Of a stretch of DNA of 64,000 nt, positions 32,357-41,678 are shown one piece after another. The position numbers were made by a program, and so were the translations under genes. Source of the stretch: Verrucomicrobiota bacterium (GTDB lineage: Bacteria > Verrucomicrobiota > Verrucomicrobiia > Limisphaerales > UBA9464); contig CANIZL010000022.1 in the NCBI GenBank assembly GCA_947471985.1, forward strand, positions 1 through 64,000, read 5' to 3'. Numbering within the stretch: the stretch's first letter is position 1; the number at the start of each line of letters is the position of its first letter. Under the pieces are notes generated by a model. It was not told the origin of the DNA and made no database searches. It was given only the letters and a program-made list of their open reading frames with translations.

Positions 32357-34126
32357 TCAGAGCCGCGGCGAGGGCGGAACGATCGGCGTGCCGGCGGTCA
32401 CCAAACCGCGCACAGCCAGCTTGCGCTTCCACACCTTCTTGCCCGCGGTGAGGTACAATTCGTCGAAGTTTTTGCCCCCAAAGCAGACATCGCTCGCCCA
32501 GGCATCCGGCTCCGGCTTGCCAATGATTCCATTCACCCGCCCCGCCTGATCGCAGAACTGAATGCCCACCGGCGTCGCCACATACAGTCGGCCGTCGCGA
32601 TCCACACACAGGCCGTCGGCCCCGGAGCCGCGGGGATTGTCCGTCAGATGCAGGTGGAAATACGGCTGTTTGTAGGCCAGGGAGCCGTCGGTCTGGATCT
32701 GAAAGCTGTAAACCAATTGCCCCACCAGATCGGTGACGTAGAGCAGCGATTGATCCGGGGAAAGGCACAGTCCGGCGGGGAATTCGATCCCGGTGTTCAG
32801 GGTGACGATCCGGCCCTTCACCAGACTCTTCACCGACCGGGTCTGGGGATCCGTAAAATAGAGGCTGCCATCGAAGCGGAGGGTCAGGTCCTTGCAGAAG
32901 CTATCGGTGGCGAGGATCTGTTCATCCGCCTTGCCGCTGTAGCGCACCACTCGATGCGCCTCGGGTTGGGTGGCGTAGATCGCCCCTTCCGGCCCGGTGG
33001 CCAGAGCCTGCGCCCCGCTGGTGTCACTGCGGAACGTCGACACGGAACCATCCGTCGCCACCTTGTAGACGCGGGACTGGGTGGTGTCCGCAAAGAAGAC
33101 CTCGCCTTGGGCATTGGCGGTCAGGCCGCCCGGAAATTCGTACCCCTGCCCCACCACTTCCCAGCCTTCCCCCGGCAAAAGCACCTGGCCGACCGGAGAA
33201 CGGTTGGTGTGGGCCGAGTGGATGGGCGTGCCCCAGCCCTGCCACAACCAGCGCAAAGCATCCGGGAGGATCGCCCCGCCCTGCTTGCCGTCATGACCGC
33301 CGGTGCCCCACTCCTTCTGCACCTCGTAACCGGCCCAGTTCAGGGCGCTGAACATGTCCTGATTCGCAATCCACCAATTGCCGCCATAGATATTTTGATC
33401 GTTGTAGCCGTCCTGCAGGAAGACCTTCAACGGACGCGGCTCGCACTTGCGGATCAGCGTGGGGTATTCATTGCCGCCCCGGAGGCCGACGTAGGTGCCG
33501 ATTGTACTGAACACGCGGCGGAACAAATCCGGCCGCTCCCACGCCGCCGTAAACGCCGCGATCGCACCGGAACTGGAACCCGCGATGCCGCGGAGATTCG
33601 GATCCAAGGTGATCAGGTATTTCGCCTGAACTTCGGGCAACAGTTCCTCCGCCAGGAAGCGCACGTAAGCATCCCCCAGACCGTCATATTCATAACTCCG
33701 ATTAAAGCGCGGCAGCGCGTTGGTGCCGAGCAGCGAGGGCACGACGCCTGGATTGATGAACACCCCGATGGTCACGGGCATCTGGCCGCGGGCGATCAGA
33801 TTGTCAAAAACGAGCGGCACCCGCCAGCCGCCATTGGTGGAGATGTAACCACCCCCGTCCTGAAAAACCATCAACGCGGCGGGTTTGTCGCCCGTGTATT
33901 GCGCGGGCACGTACGTCCAGTAGTCCCGCACCGTGCCGGGAAACGCCGAATTCGCGCCGGCCGCGAATTGCTGTTTGGTGACCACGCCGTGGGGCACCTT
34001 CGGATCGTACTGGGAATCCGGGCCCAGCTTGTAGTCATTATCCCCCGGCTGTTGAGCCAGGGCACCGGCGATCGTCGAGCCGACCAGAAGAGCCACCGAG
34101 ACGGGGCGCGAAAAAATGCGGAACAT
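32357..34126 (-). CDS. secreted esterase (Fes/esterase D type) fused to an SMP-30-like propeller
   Basis: A 589-residue exported protein. The start at 34126 is chosen because it gives the signal peptide MFRIFSRPVSVALLVGSTIA with AGALAQ cleavage region. Residues ~30-310 are an alpha/beta-hydrolase of the putative esterase family: YWTYVPAQYTGDKPAALMVF, nucleophile elbow GIAGSSSGAIAAF, and the late histidine in GTGGHDGKQGG. Residues ~320-585 form a six-bladed gluconolactonase/SMP-30-like propeller: EFPGGLTANAQGEVFFADTT, KDLTLRFDGSLYFTDP, GADGLCVDRDGRLYVATPVG. Carbohydrate-ester cleavage followed by lactone or sugar-acid processing is plausible but inferred. Such fusions are common in Verrucomicrobia and Planctomycetes. 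Confidence 0.85.
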   Translation of the reverse strand: MFRIFSRPVSVALLVGSTIAGALAQQPGDNDYKLGPDSQYDPKVPHGVVTKQQFAAGANSAFPGTVRDYWTYVPAQYTGDKPAALMVFQDGGGYISTNGGWRVPLVFDNLIARGQMPVTIGVFINPGVVPSLLGTNALPRFNRSYEYDGLGDAYVRFLAEELLPEVQAKYLITLDPNLRGIAGSSSGAIAAFTAAWERPDLFRRVFSTIGTYVGLRGGNEYPTLIRKCEPRPLKVFLQDGYNDQNIYGGNWWIANQDMFSALNWAGYEVQKEWGTGGHDGKQGGAILPDALRWLWQGWGTPIHSAHTNRSPVGQVLLPGEGWEVVGQGYEFPGGLTANAQGEVFFADTTQSRVYKVATDGSVSTFRSDTSGAQALATGPEGAIYATQPEAHRVVRYSGKADEQILATDSFCKDLTLRFDGSLYFTDPQTRSVKSLVKGRIVTLNTGIEFPAGLCLSPDQSLLYVTDLVGQLVYSFQIQTDGSLAYKQPYFHLHLTDNPRGSGADGLCVDRDGRLYVATPVGIQFCDQAGRVNGIIGKPEPDAWASDVCFGGKNFDELYLTAGKKVWKRKLAVRGLVTAGTPIVPPSPRL

Positions 34127-34193
34127 CGCGGCGAAAATGGCGAGGACCGGGCCGGGGAGCAAGCGGGGAGGCGAAGGCCTCTCCCGCCGGTCC

Positions 34194-35924
34194 TCACGGC
34201 GGCCCCACTTCGACGTGCAGCGTGACCCGGCGATCCCGGGGATTGGCCCGCTCCGGACCCGCTTCCTGCGTGGATCGATTCACGGCCCGCAGAATTTTGG
34301 CGGGCACACCGCGTTCCTGCAGTGCGGTTACCACGGACTGGGCGCGCAGGCCCGCAATCCGCTGATTCACCTCCGGCGTGCCCTGTCGGTCGGCGTGCCC
34401 CCGGACCTCCACCTGGACCCGTTGTCGCCCGGCCGCCTCTACCAGCGCGGCAATTTCAGTGGCGAGATGATCCAACACGTTGGTGGCGGTCACCGCCGTC
34501 CCGCTGCCTTCGGTAAAAAACAACGTCACCGCTTCCACACGTCGCCGGGCCTCAGCGAGGGCTTGCTGGGACGAATCGAGCAACTGCGCGGTATTGAGGC
34601 GATTAATTCCCGGCAGCATCGGCGCGAGGGCGCGCGCACTGTCCAACCAAGCCGCCGGCGCGGACCCCTCGGCCACCAGCGTTTCGCCTTCCAACCGCAG
34701 CGTCACACCCGGCGGCGGGGCCAGGCGCTGCGTCGCCCGTTGCAGGACCAAACCCGGCGACAACGACCAAAACGGGGTGAATTGAAACACCACGTGATTG
34801 GTGGGCAGCGGGTGCCGGGCCAGCACCTCGGCCGGGGCCATCGACAAGGGATCGCGCAGTCCGCGGAAGTACCAGCGACCCTGGAGTTGAGCGGCTTCCG
34901 TCAGCACGATGCCCTCGGTTTGCGCCAGTTCGTCGCGGAAGTCCTGCCACACCCGCGCCTGGCGATCGCGCCAAACCAACAGACCCACCACCAGCAATCC
35001 CACGCATCCGAGCAGCACCCACAACAGGCGCGGAGAGGTTTTGGTCGACGTGGCCCCGTGCTGTTCCATCACCAAACACCGCTCCAACGCCGGCGCCAGA
35101 TCGGCAAACCGCGCGTTGTCGCCCGAGAATCCCGTCAACGCCGCGGCATGCGAGGCATGCAAATCCTCCAGGGTTTGCTGCAGCCGGGGCCGCAGGGATT
35201 CCGGCGCGTGACCGCGGATGGCCGCCACCAGAGTGGCGCGGGGCCCGTGCTCCAACCACAGCGTCAGTTCACCAAATTCCACGGTGTTCAAGCCGTCCTT
35301 CCGATCGGTTCGGAAAGAATCCCGCATGAAATCCTGAATCGCCGCCAGCATGGCCGAGACCTGATCCGCGTCGCGGGTTTCCGTCCGCGCCGCCCGCACC
35401 TCGGCCAGCAACAGGCTGGTCTCGTTGTGGATGAGCAGTACTTGTTCCACCTGATAAACCAGCGTCCGGGCCAGCACGACTTCGGCAAACGATTTACCCG
35501 TGCGCCACGCCTCCCAGCGCCAGCCAAAACCGCGGACGGACAGGCTATGCTCCAGCGTGCGATTGAACGACTGGGTCAACTCCCGAAACAGAGCCGCGAT
35601 GCTCTTCCGGATGGCCGGACCAATAATGGGAAAAATCGCCTCGGCCAAGGGAGCGGGATCCCGTTGGATCGATTCCTTCAGGGCCGTTTCGATGGTGGGC
35701 GCCAACGCGCGTCCCAAACGTTGATCCCGTTGATTGGCGAGCAGCACGGCCTCCGGCAGGACGAGGCCAACCGCTTGGGCATGCAGCTGTGGGTCCTGGA
35801 TCGTCGCCTGGACTTCGGCCAGTTGCTTCTGTTCCGGCGCCAATAGCAGCCGGCGCAATTCATCCAGTGCCGCTGATTCCTCAGCGGTGGATGTTTTGGC
35901 CGGATCCGAAGGGGGCTGTCCCAC
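34194..35924 (-). CDS. single-pass membrane protein with C-terminal OmpA domain
   Basis: A 576-residue protein. It has no signal peptide: residues 1-300 are helical and hydrophilic (for example SAALDELRRLLLAPEQKQLA, LGRALAPTIETALKESI). One membrane helix follows (LLWVLLGCVGLLVVGLLVW, ~305-325), then a middle segment resembling a BON-like region (ARHPLPTNHVVFQF, VTLRLEGETLVAEGSAPAAW). The last ~130 residues are an OmpA-family peptidoglycan-binding domain: VTLFFTEGSGTAVTATNVLD, VQVEVRGHADRQGTPEVNQR and AVNRSTQEAGPERANPRDRR. Topology therefore puts a large helical domain in the cytoplasm and the OmpA domain in the periplasm. A role linking envelope state to the cytoplasm is inferred. Confidence 0.82.
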   Translation of the reverse strand: MGQPPSDPAKTSTAEESAALDELRRLLLAPEQKQLAEVQATIQDPQLHAQAVGLVLPEAVLLANQRDQRLGRALAPTIETALKESIQRDPAPLAEAIFPIIGPAIRKSIAALFRELTQSFNRTLEHSLSVRGFGWRWEAWRTGKSFAEVVLARTLVYQVEQVLLIHNETSLLLAEVRAARTETRDADQVSAMLAAIQDFMRDSFRTDRKDGLNTVEFGELTLWLEHGPRATLVAAIRGHAPESLRPRLQQTLEDLHASHAAALTGFSGDNARFADLAPALERCLVMEQHGATSTKTSPRLLWVLLGCVGLLVVGLLVWRDRQARVWQDFRDELAQTEGIVLTEAAQLQGRWYFRGLRDPLSMAPAEVLARHPLPTNHVVFQFTPFWSLSPGLVLQRATQRLAPPPGVTLRLEGETLVAEGSAPAAWLDSARALAPMLPGINRLNTAQLLDSSQQALAEARRRVEAVTLFFTEGSGTAVTATNVLDHLATEIAALVEAAGRQRVQVEVRGHADRQGTPEVNQRIAGLRAQSVVTALQERGVPAKILRAVNRSTQEAGPERANPRDRRVTLHVEVGPP

Positions 35925-36041
35925 TGCGGCAAGCTGTCACATCCGCCCCCGGTGAATCCAGTCGCACTGCTCCCCGTCGACGCCAGGCAACGGCGGGGCA
36001 ACACCCATTGCCAGCGGGCTCACAGTTTCCGAGGGTGGGGC

Positions 36042-37457
36042 ATGCCGATCCCTGTTCTCACCGTGGAGCAAATGCGGGCTTGGGAAACTGCGTCATGGGC
36101 CGCCGGTATCCGCGCGATCGACGTCATCGCCCAGGTGGGGCACCGGATCGGTGATTGGCTGCTCACCCATTCGACACCGGAGGACGCGTTCATCTTCCTC
36201 GCCGGCCGGGGACACAACGGCGACGACGCACGCGCGGCCAGTCACTGGATCGGCTGGCGCCGGAACCAGCGGATGATCTCCGTGACGGACCCCATCGCGG
36301 CCACCGCGGAAATCGCGACGGAATTGCCGCGGGCAGCTGCCCGAGCTCCACGGGTCTGGGTGATCGATGCTTTGTTTGGGATTGGCCTCAATCGTCCCTT
36401 CACACGCCCGTGGTGCCAATTGATCGAGGAACTGAATCGCCAAACGGCCGGCCGGGCTTTCCGAGTTGTCGCCGTCGATGTTCCCTCCGGACTGACCGAT
36501 GACACTGGTGGGACAGCCGGGGCCTTGGTGATCGCCACCGACACCCTGACCGTGGGTGCGCCCAAACGGGGATTGGTGGGATTAGCCGCCGCCGGACGGA
36601 TCGAAGTGCTCACCGACATCGGTCTGGCGCCCGCGGGAGGCCCCCACGAACCCGCCAGTCCGCTGGACTGGTGCACCGAGGCCGACTTCACCAATTTCCC
36701 ACCCCGACGGCTCACCGCCGCTCACAAGGGGACCCAAGGGCATTTGTTGATCGTCGCCGGTAGTCCGGGTTATCACGGCGCTGCCGTATTGGCGGCCCGG
36801 GCAGCGCTGAGAGCCGGTCCGGGTTTGGTGACCGTGGTGTGCGATCCCGCCGCTTACGGACCGGTGGCCGCCCAACTCGCCCAACCCATGGTGCACGCCT
36901 GGCGGGAAGGATTCGCGCCCCCCGTTTCGGTGACCGCCGCTGTCGTCGGCCCGGGTTTGGCGGCACCCGAATTGCCGCCGGGACTGCAACGCTGGGTTCA
37001 ATCGCTGTGGCGGGACTTTCCCGGACCGGTACTTGCGGACGCGACGGCGCTCGATTGGCTTCCGGGACGGCCCACGCCCGCCGCGCCCCGGATACTCACT
37101 CCGCATCCCGGCGAAACGGCACGTTTGCTCGGTGTATCGACCCAGTCCGTACAAGCGGACCGGGTGTCCGCCGTCCGGGAACTCTCGCAACGCTTCCGCG
37201 CCCTCGCCGTTCTGAAAGGTTACCAAACCCTGATCGCGGACGCCGCCACGACCACCGTGAATCCCACCGGCAATGCCGGACTGGCCCAAGGCGGCACGGG
37301 CGACGTCCTGGCGGGATTCATCGGCGGGTGGCTCGCCCGGGGGATCCCCGCCGAGCGTGCGGTAGCCTACGGGGTTTGGGCACACGGTGCGGCCGCGGAC
37401 CGGCTCACCAGCCACAGCACTTGGACCACGGAGGAACTGCTGGCGGAATTGCGCTGA
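36042..37457 (+). CDS. nnr: bifunctional NAD(P)HX epimerase / ADP-dependent NAD(P)HX dehydratase
   Basis: A 471-residue cytosolic repair enzyme that epimerises and dehydrates damaged NAD(P)H hydrates. The ATG at 36042 follows a GAGGGTGGGG ribosome binding site. The N-terminal epimerase (YjeF_N) half has PVLTVEQMRAWETASWAAG, DALFGIGLNRPF and VVAVDVPSGLTDDTGGTAGA. Its nucleotide loop is GRGHNGDDARAA, where most homologues have GxGNNGGDGxxxAR. The C-terminal dehydratase has HKGTQGHLLIVAGSPGYHGA, LTPHPGETARLLG, VLKGYQTLIADA and the NTGNAGLAQGGTGDVL-like PTGNAGLAQGGTGDVLAGFI. It is divergently placed from the OmpA-domain gene. Confidence 0.92.
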   Translation: MPIPVLTVEQMRAWETASWAAGIRAIDVIAQVGHRIGDWLLTHSTPEDAFIFLAGRGHNGDDARAASHWIGWRRNQRMISVTDPIAATAEIATELPRAAARAPRVWVIDALFGIGLNRPFTRPWCQLIEELNRQTAGRAFRVVAVDVPSGLTDDTGGTAGALVIATDTLTVGAPKRGLVGLAAAGRIEVLTDIGLAPAGGPHEPASPLDWCTEADFTNFPPRRLTAAHKGTQGHLLIVAGSPGYHGAAVLAARAALRAGPGLVTVVCDPAAYGPVAAQLAQPMVHAWREGFAPPVSVTAAVVGPGLAAPELPPGLQRWVQSLWRDFPGPVLADATALDWLPGRPTPAAPRILTPHPGETARLLGVSTQSVQADRVSAVRELSQRFRALAVLKGYQTLIADAATTTVNPTGNAGLAQGGTGDVLAGFIGGWLARGIPAERAVAYGVWAHGAAADRLTSHSTWTTEELLAELR

Positions 37458-37479
37458 AGCTCCTCAGGAAGGTCGGCCC

Positions 37480-38061
37480 TTATTTCCTCGCCTGGAGCTT
37501 CGCCTTGGTCGCCGCCTGCAGATCTTCGACGTCCGGCTTCACCTCGCTCCGGGTCGTGGAATCCATGCGGTCGATGAACAAAATCCCATTCAAGTGATCG
37601 ACCTCGTGCTGCACCGCCCGCGCCAGCAGACCGCCCGCGCGGAAGGAGAACTCTTCTCCGCGCTCATTCGTGGCCGTGACCTCGACTTCGGCGGGCCGCT
37701 CGATATCGCCAAAAATCTCCGGAAAACTGAGGCATCCTTCCGGACCGCGCGCGCGCGGCCCGACCGGAGTGATCTGGGGATTGATGAGCGCCAGCGGCAT
37801 GAAGGAATCCACGTCAGCCGGCTGACCACCCACCCACAGCTGCGAGGGCCGATCCTTGACGCCGCGCACGTCGACCACGCACATCTGCCGGGCCACGCCG
37901 ACTTGCTGCGCCGCGAGTCCGACGCCCCGGGCCGCATACATCGTCTCCATGAGGTCGGCGAGGAATCCCCGCACTTCGTCATCCACCCGTTCCACACGGG
38001 CACCTTTCTTGCGCAGCACGGGCTCGCCGTACTTAACCACAGTCAACACCATGAGGGGCAT
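37480..38061 (-). CDS. def: peptide deformylase
   Basis: A 193-residue metalloenzyme that removes the N-formyl group from nascent proteins. All three motifs are present: GVGLAAQQVG (motif 1), EGCLSFP with the metal-ligand Cys (motif 2) and QHEVDHLNGILFID with HExxH-type QHEVDH (motif 3). The chosen start gives MPLMVLTVVKYGEPVLRKKG; a second ATG nine bases downstream is equally possible. The C-terminus is slightly extended (STTRSEVKPDVEDLQAATKA). It ends 22 bases from the converging NAD(P)HX repair gene and its 5' end diverges from the M42 peptidase. Confidence 0.95.
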   Translation of the reverse strand: MPLMVLTVVKYGEPVLRKKGARVERVDDEVRGFLADLMETMYAARGVGLAAQQVGVARQMCVVDVRGVKDRPSQLWVGGQPADVDSFMPLALINPQITPVGPRARGPEGCLSFPEIFGDIERPAEVEVTATNERGEEFSFRAGGLLARAVQHEVDHLNGILFIDRMDSTTRSEVKPDVEDLQAATKAKLQARK

Positions 38062-38146
38062 GATAAGGCATGTCCCGCCCCGGAAACAACAAAGACCCGC
38101 TCGGGTCCACTTTGCCCCCGGCCGTTCATCCGCTACCGATCCGCCG

Positions 38147-39217
38147 ATGCGTGCTGAATCACTCCGTTTTCTGGAAGAATTGGTCAACACACCCAGCCCG
38201 GTGGGGCATGAGGTGCGCGGGCTCCGGTTGTGGCGGGATTACGCCGGCAAATTCGCCGACGAAACGTTTTCCGACAGTTACGGCAATACCGTGGCGATCG
38301 TGAACAAAGGCCGCGGCCCACGCCTCATGCTCGCGGCGCACGCCGACGAAATCGCCATGGCCGTGAACTACGTCAATGACGCCGGCTACATTTACGTCAA
38401 ACGGATGGGCGGCATCGACCCCGGCATCACCAAGGCGCAGCGGGTCACCATCCACACGCGCGGCGGCCCGATCCTCGGCGTCGTCGGCAACGTGGCGATC
38501 CATCTCACCAAGTCGGAAGGGGATGCGAAGCTGCCCAAGATCCACGACCTGTTCATCGACATCGGCGCCCGCAATCGGGAGGAGGCCTTAAAACTCGTGC
38601 GGGTGGGGGATCCGATCACGCTCAACGACCGATTTGAACTGCTCCGCAATGACCTCGCCGTGGCCCGGGCCTTTGATAACCGCATCGGCACCTGGGCCGT
38701 GGCCGAGACGCTGCGATTGCTCCAGCCCCACTTGAAGAAACTGGCGTGCGAAGTCTGCGCCGTGGCGAATGTGCAGGAGGAAGTCGGACTGTTTGGAGCG
38801 CGCCAGATCGCGTATTCCCTGCAGCCGGACGTGGCGCTGGTAGTGGATGTCACTCACGCCACCGACTACCCGACGGTGAGCCGGGAACAACACGGCGACG
38901 TCCGCCTCGGCCAGGGGCCGACGGTCGTTCACGGCGGCTGCAATCATCCCGAAGTCGTGGCGCGTCTGGAGACGGTGGCCGCCGACAAGGGTATTTCGCT
39001 CCAGCACGAAGCCATGAGCGCCACCAGCGGCACGGATACCGACGTCATTTTCTGGACGCGGGGCGGCATTCCCAGCGCGTTGATCAGCCTGCCGAACCGC
39101 TACATGCACTCGCCGGTGGAAGTGGTGAACCTGAAGGATCTTCAACAAATTCCCGAGCTAATGGCCGCCTTTGCCCTGAGCCTGAAGAAGGGCGAGTCCT
39201 TCCGGGTTGCGGTGTAA
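38147..39217 (+). CDS. M42 family metallopeptidase (glutamyl aminopeptidase-like)
   Basis: A 356-residue cytosolic dinuclear-metal aminopeptidase of the M42 (TET/FrvX/PepA) family. Metal and active-site motifs are RLMLAAHADEIAMAV (His, Asp), the bridging Asp in VARAFDNRIGTWA, the general base and metal Glu in VANVQEEVGLFGARQ, the Asp in VVDVTHATDYP, and the last His in LPNRYMHSPVEVVNL. AMSATSGTDTDVIFWTRGGI is the usual C-terminal signature. Length is normal. It is the first gene of a run 38.1-42.9 kb on the same strand; the ATP-grasp gene begins 41 bases after its stop, so a co-transcribed supply of free amino acids or peptides is conceivable. Confidence 0.93.
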   Translation: MRAESLRFLEELVNTPSPVGHEVRGLRLWRDYAGKFADETFSDSYGNTVAIVNKGRGPRLMLAAHADEIAMAVNYVNDAGYIYVKRMGGIDPGITKAQRVTIHTRGGPILGVVGNVAIHLTKSEGDAKLPKIHDLFIDIGARNREEALKLVRVGDPITLNDRFELLRNDLAVARAFDNRIGTWAVAETLRLLQPHLKKLACEVCAVANVQEEVGLFGARQIAYSLQPDVALVVDVTHATDYPTVSREQHGDVRLGQGPTVVHGGCNHPEVVARLETVAADKGISLQHEAMSATSGTDTDVIFWTRGGIPSALISLPNRYMHSPVEVVNLKDLQQIPELMAAFALSLKKGESFRVAV

Positions 39218-39258
39218 TCCCGCGACGATCCCACGACTCCGCTGATCCGATCATCGCC

Positions 39259-40527
39259 ATGAGCGTGACTGCCTCCCCGTCGGTGCTGGTGCTGGGTGTT
39301 GGCGCCTTCACCCAGGGTTTCCTCCACATCCTGCGCGAAGGGGGTGCCGACGTGCGCGGTTATCTGACCCGCTCCTACGGCCACTATGGACCGCGCTTGG
39401 AAGCGCCCTGCCAATCGGTGGACGATCTGCCGAATCCCTGCGCGTGGATCCGTGAACAGCAGCCCGACCTGCTGGTTCCGATGTCCATCGAATGGGCGAT
39501 CAAGCCGTGGACGGAGGAGTTTCTGGCCCTGAACCCGCCCCTGCTCTGCGCCACGGGCGAGGGACTCCGACTCGAGCGTGAGCGGGATTTCGCCCGGGAA
39601 TTGTGCGAACGCTTCGGCATTCCGTTTCCCCGCGCCCGTTTCGCCCCGACCCGCGCCACCGCCGAGCATTGGGTTCGCACGGAAAATCGGGCGTTTGTCA
39701 TCAAGAATCCCCTCTGCTCGCCGACGAGCCCGATTCATACGATCGTCTGCGAAACCCCGCAGGACACATTGGCCTGGCTGCCGCGTATGGATGATTCCGA
39801 AGGTATCTTCCTCCAGGAATACCTCGGTCGTCGCGAAGCGGGACACATCGCCCTGGTCAGCGCCGGGGAAATCTACCCGCTCGTTACCAATCAGGAATAC
39901 AAGCGGGCCTTCAACGGCAACCTGGGCATCGTCGCCGGCGCCCCGCTGGGCGGCCTGGTGGAACGGGACGAAAACGACCGCTACGGCCTCGTCCGGGAAC
40001 TGCTGGAGCCCTTGCGGCCCTGGTTCCGGGAGGTGGGCTTTCACGGTCCCGTGCAGGTCACCGCCATCCGCCACGAAAATCGTTGGCACGTGCTTGAGTA
40101 CAACGTTCGCCTCGGCGTCACCAGCGGACCGATGATCCTCCGGCTTTTGGCGAATCCGTTGGCCACCCTGCTCGCCTGCGCCCGGAACGAACCCCTGCGG
40201 CCCGTCTGGCGCGAGAACCTGCGGTACGGCTGCAATCTCACGCTCGCCGGCTACGGCTACCCCTTCACTCAGCTCAATGGTCCGCCGATACCCGTAAACG
40301 TCGCCCGCCCACCGACGTGCGACGTTTGGTGGAATGAGGTCGCCGCAGCCGCCGACGGAACGGGAATCGACGCCACGGGCCACCGGTTGTGTGATGTCGC
40401 GGCCCTGGGCACCACTCTCGAAGAGAGCATCGCCACCGCGTACGCCAACATCCGCGGCATTCGATCGCTCGGTTCGTATTACCGGACCGATGTGGGACAA
40501 TCCCTCTGGCCCCCCGGTGCAGAATGA
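39259..40527 (+). CDS. PurD-like ATP-grasp ligase (not canonical GAR synthetase)
   Basis: A 422-residue ATP-grasp protein resembling phosphoribosylamine-glycine ligases. The N-terminal Rossmann-like region (SVLVLGVGAFTQGFLHILRE) has GVGAFTQGF where PurD has GxGGREHA. The lid region has ARELCERFGIPFPRARFAPT. The ATP-binding strands include RAFVIKNPLCSPTSPIHTIV and GIFLQEYLGRREAGHIALVS. The metal-binding end is GFHGPVQVTAIRHENRWHVL then EYNVRLGVTSGPMILRLLAN, equivalent to the E-x-N-x-R motif. The tail (LEESIATAYANIRGIRSLGS) matches the PurD C-domain. The altered N-terminal signature and the context (start of alr overlaps its stop by four bases) argue for an amine/carboxylate ligase of other specificity. 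The true substrate is unknown. Confidence 0.8.
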   Translation: MSVTASPSVLVLGVGAFTQGFLHILREGGADVRGYLTRSYGHYGPRLEAPCQSVDDLPNPCAWIREQQPDLLVPMSIEWAIKPWTEEFLALNPPLLCATGEGLRLERERDFARELCERFGIPFPRARFAPTRATAEHWVRTENRAFVIKNPLCSPTSPIHTIVCETPQDTLAWLPRMDDSEGIFLQEYLGRREAGHIALVSAGEIYPLVTNQEYKRAFNGNLGIVAGAPLGGLVERDENDRYGLVRELLEPLRPWFREVGFHGPVQVTAIRHENRWHVLEYNVRLGVTSGPMILRLLANPLATLLACARNEPLRPVWRENLRYGCNLTLAGYGYPFTQLNGPPIPVNVARPPTCDVWWNEVAAAADGTGIDATGHRLCDVAALGTTLEESIATAYANIRGIRSLGSYYRTDVGQSLWPPGAE

Positions 40528-41678
40528 GCGCCCCGTTCCTCACCAGCGACCCCCGACCTCCCCGGCCGGCCTGGGTCGAGGTCGACCTGGATGCCGTGGA
40601 GCACAATCTGCGGCAAATCCGGTCCGACCTTCCCGCACACGTCCGACTGATGCATGTCGTGAAGGACGAAGCCTACGGACTCGGGGCGCTGGAAGTGGCG
40701 CGCTGTTCGGTGCGTTTGGGGGTTGATGCCCTGGCCACCTTCACCGTGGGCGAAGCCATGCGCCTCCGCACCCGCGGCATCGAGGCTCCGATCCTGCTGC
40801 TGGGCGAAAGGACCGAGGAAGAATTCCCATGGCTGGTGGACCACCGGCTCATGACGTGCGTCGGCTCGCTCGCGGTGGCGGAGGCCCTGAACGCCTTTGC
40901 CGCCCGCGAGCAAAGACGGATCACGGTGCACCTGAAGATCAATTCGGGTATGAACCGCTTTGGTTTTCCGTGGCGTTCCGCCGCTGACTGGGCACCGGCC
41001 GTCGCCCGGCTGCCGCATCTGGAAATTGCTGGCGCCCTGACGCACTTCGCCCAGAGCGACGAACTGATAAAGACGTTCGCCCGCCAGCAGCTCGCCAACT
41101 TCCAGGAAGCCGTGGCCATCCTGCGACAGTCGGGAGTGCCCGTGCCCTGCCTGCACACCTGCAACAGCGGGGGCTTTCTCGATCTGCCGGAGGCCCACGC
41201 CGACATGGTCCGGGTCGGCATCCTGGCGCTCGGTGTTTATCCGTCCGCCGTGTGCCGTCGACTGCCCGACTTGCGGCCGGTCATGACCGTCAAGGCCCGG
41301 ATCACTGCGCTACAGCACCTCGAACCCGGCGACACGGTGGGTTACGGCATGCGATACCGGGCGGAAACCCCGCGCCGGATCGCCGTCCTGCCGCTGGGTT
41401 ATGGCGACGGTTTCCCGCGCGTGCGGAACGAAGGCGCCGCCTTGATTGGCGGACAGCGCGCTCCGTTGGTGGGCGGCACCGCCATGGATGCCATTACGGT
41501 GGATGTCACGGACATCCCAACCGCGCAACTGGGCGATGAAGCCGTACTCATGGGACGGCAAGGAGACGCGGAGATTACCGCCCACGATGTGGCGGCCTTG
41601 AAGCGGAGTGTCAGCTACGACGTGCTCGCGGGCTGGCGCGGCCGGCTGCCGCGGCTCTACGTTCGCCGCGGCCGATGA
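40524..41678 (+). CDS. alr: alanine racemase (PLP-dependent)
   Basis: A 384-residue fold-type III PLP enzyme that interconverts L- and D-alanine or another small amino acid. The catalytic PLP lysine is K47 in HVVKDEAYGLGALEVA, where most alanine racemases have VVKANAYGHG. The second base is the tyrosine in VGYGMRYRAE at about residue 273. The phosphate-contacting region includes LHTCNSGGFLDLPEAHADMV and RVGILALGVYP; LPLGYGDGFPRV is the usual late motif. Length is normal. The start overlaps the ATP-grasp stop (ATGA) and its stop overlaps the next start (ATGA), so the three genes are translationally linked. Whether it supplies D-Ala for peptidoglycan or a pathway-specific D-amino acid is not clear. 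Confidence 0.9.
   Translation: MSAPFLTSDPRPPRPAWVEVDLDAVEHNLRQIRSDLPAHVRLMHVVKDEAYGLGALEVARCSVRLGVDALATFTVGEAMRLRTRGIEAPILLLGERTEEEFPWLVDHRLMTCVGSLAVAEALNAFAAREQRRITVHLKINSGMNRFGFPWRSAADWAPAVARLPHLEIAGALTHFAQSDELIKTFARQQLANFQEAVAILRQSGVPVPCLHTCNSGGFLDLPEAHADMVRVGILALGVYPSAVCRRLPDLRPVMTVKARITALQHLEPGDTVGYGMRYRAETPRRIAVLPLGYGDGFPRVRNEGAALIGGQRAPLVGGTAMDAITVDVTDIPTAQLGDEAVLMGRQGDAEITAHDVAALKRSVSYDVLAGWRGRLPRLYVRRGR

Noticed and set aside
39259-40527. Calling the ATP-grasp gene purD
   Set aside because: The N-terminal GGREHA signature is missing and the context is not purine synthesis, so only a PurD-like call is supported.
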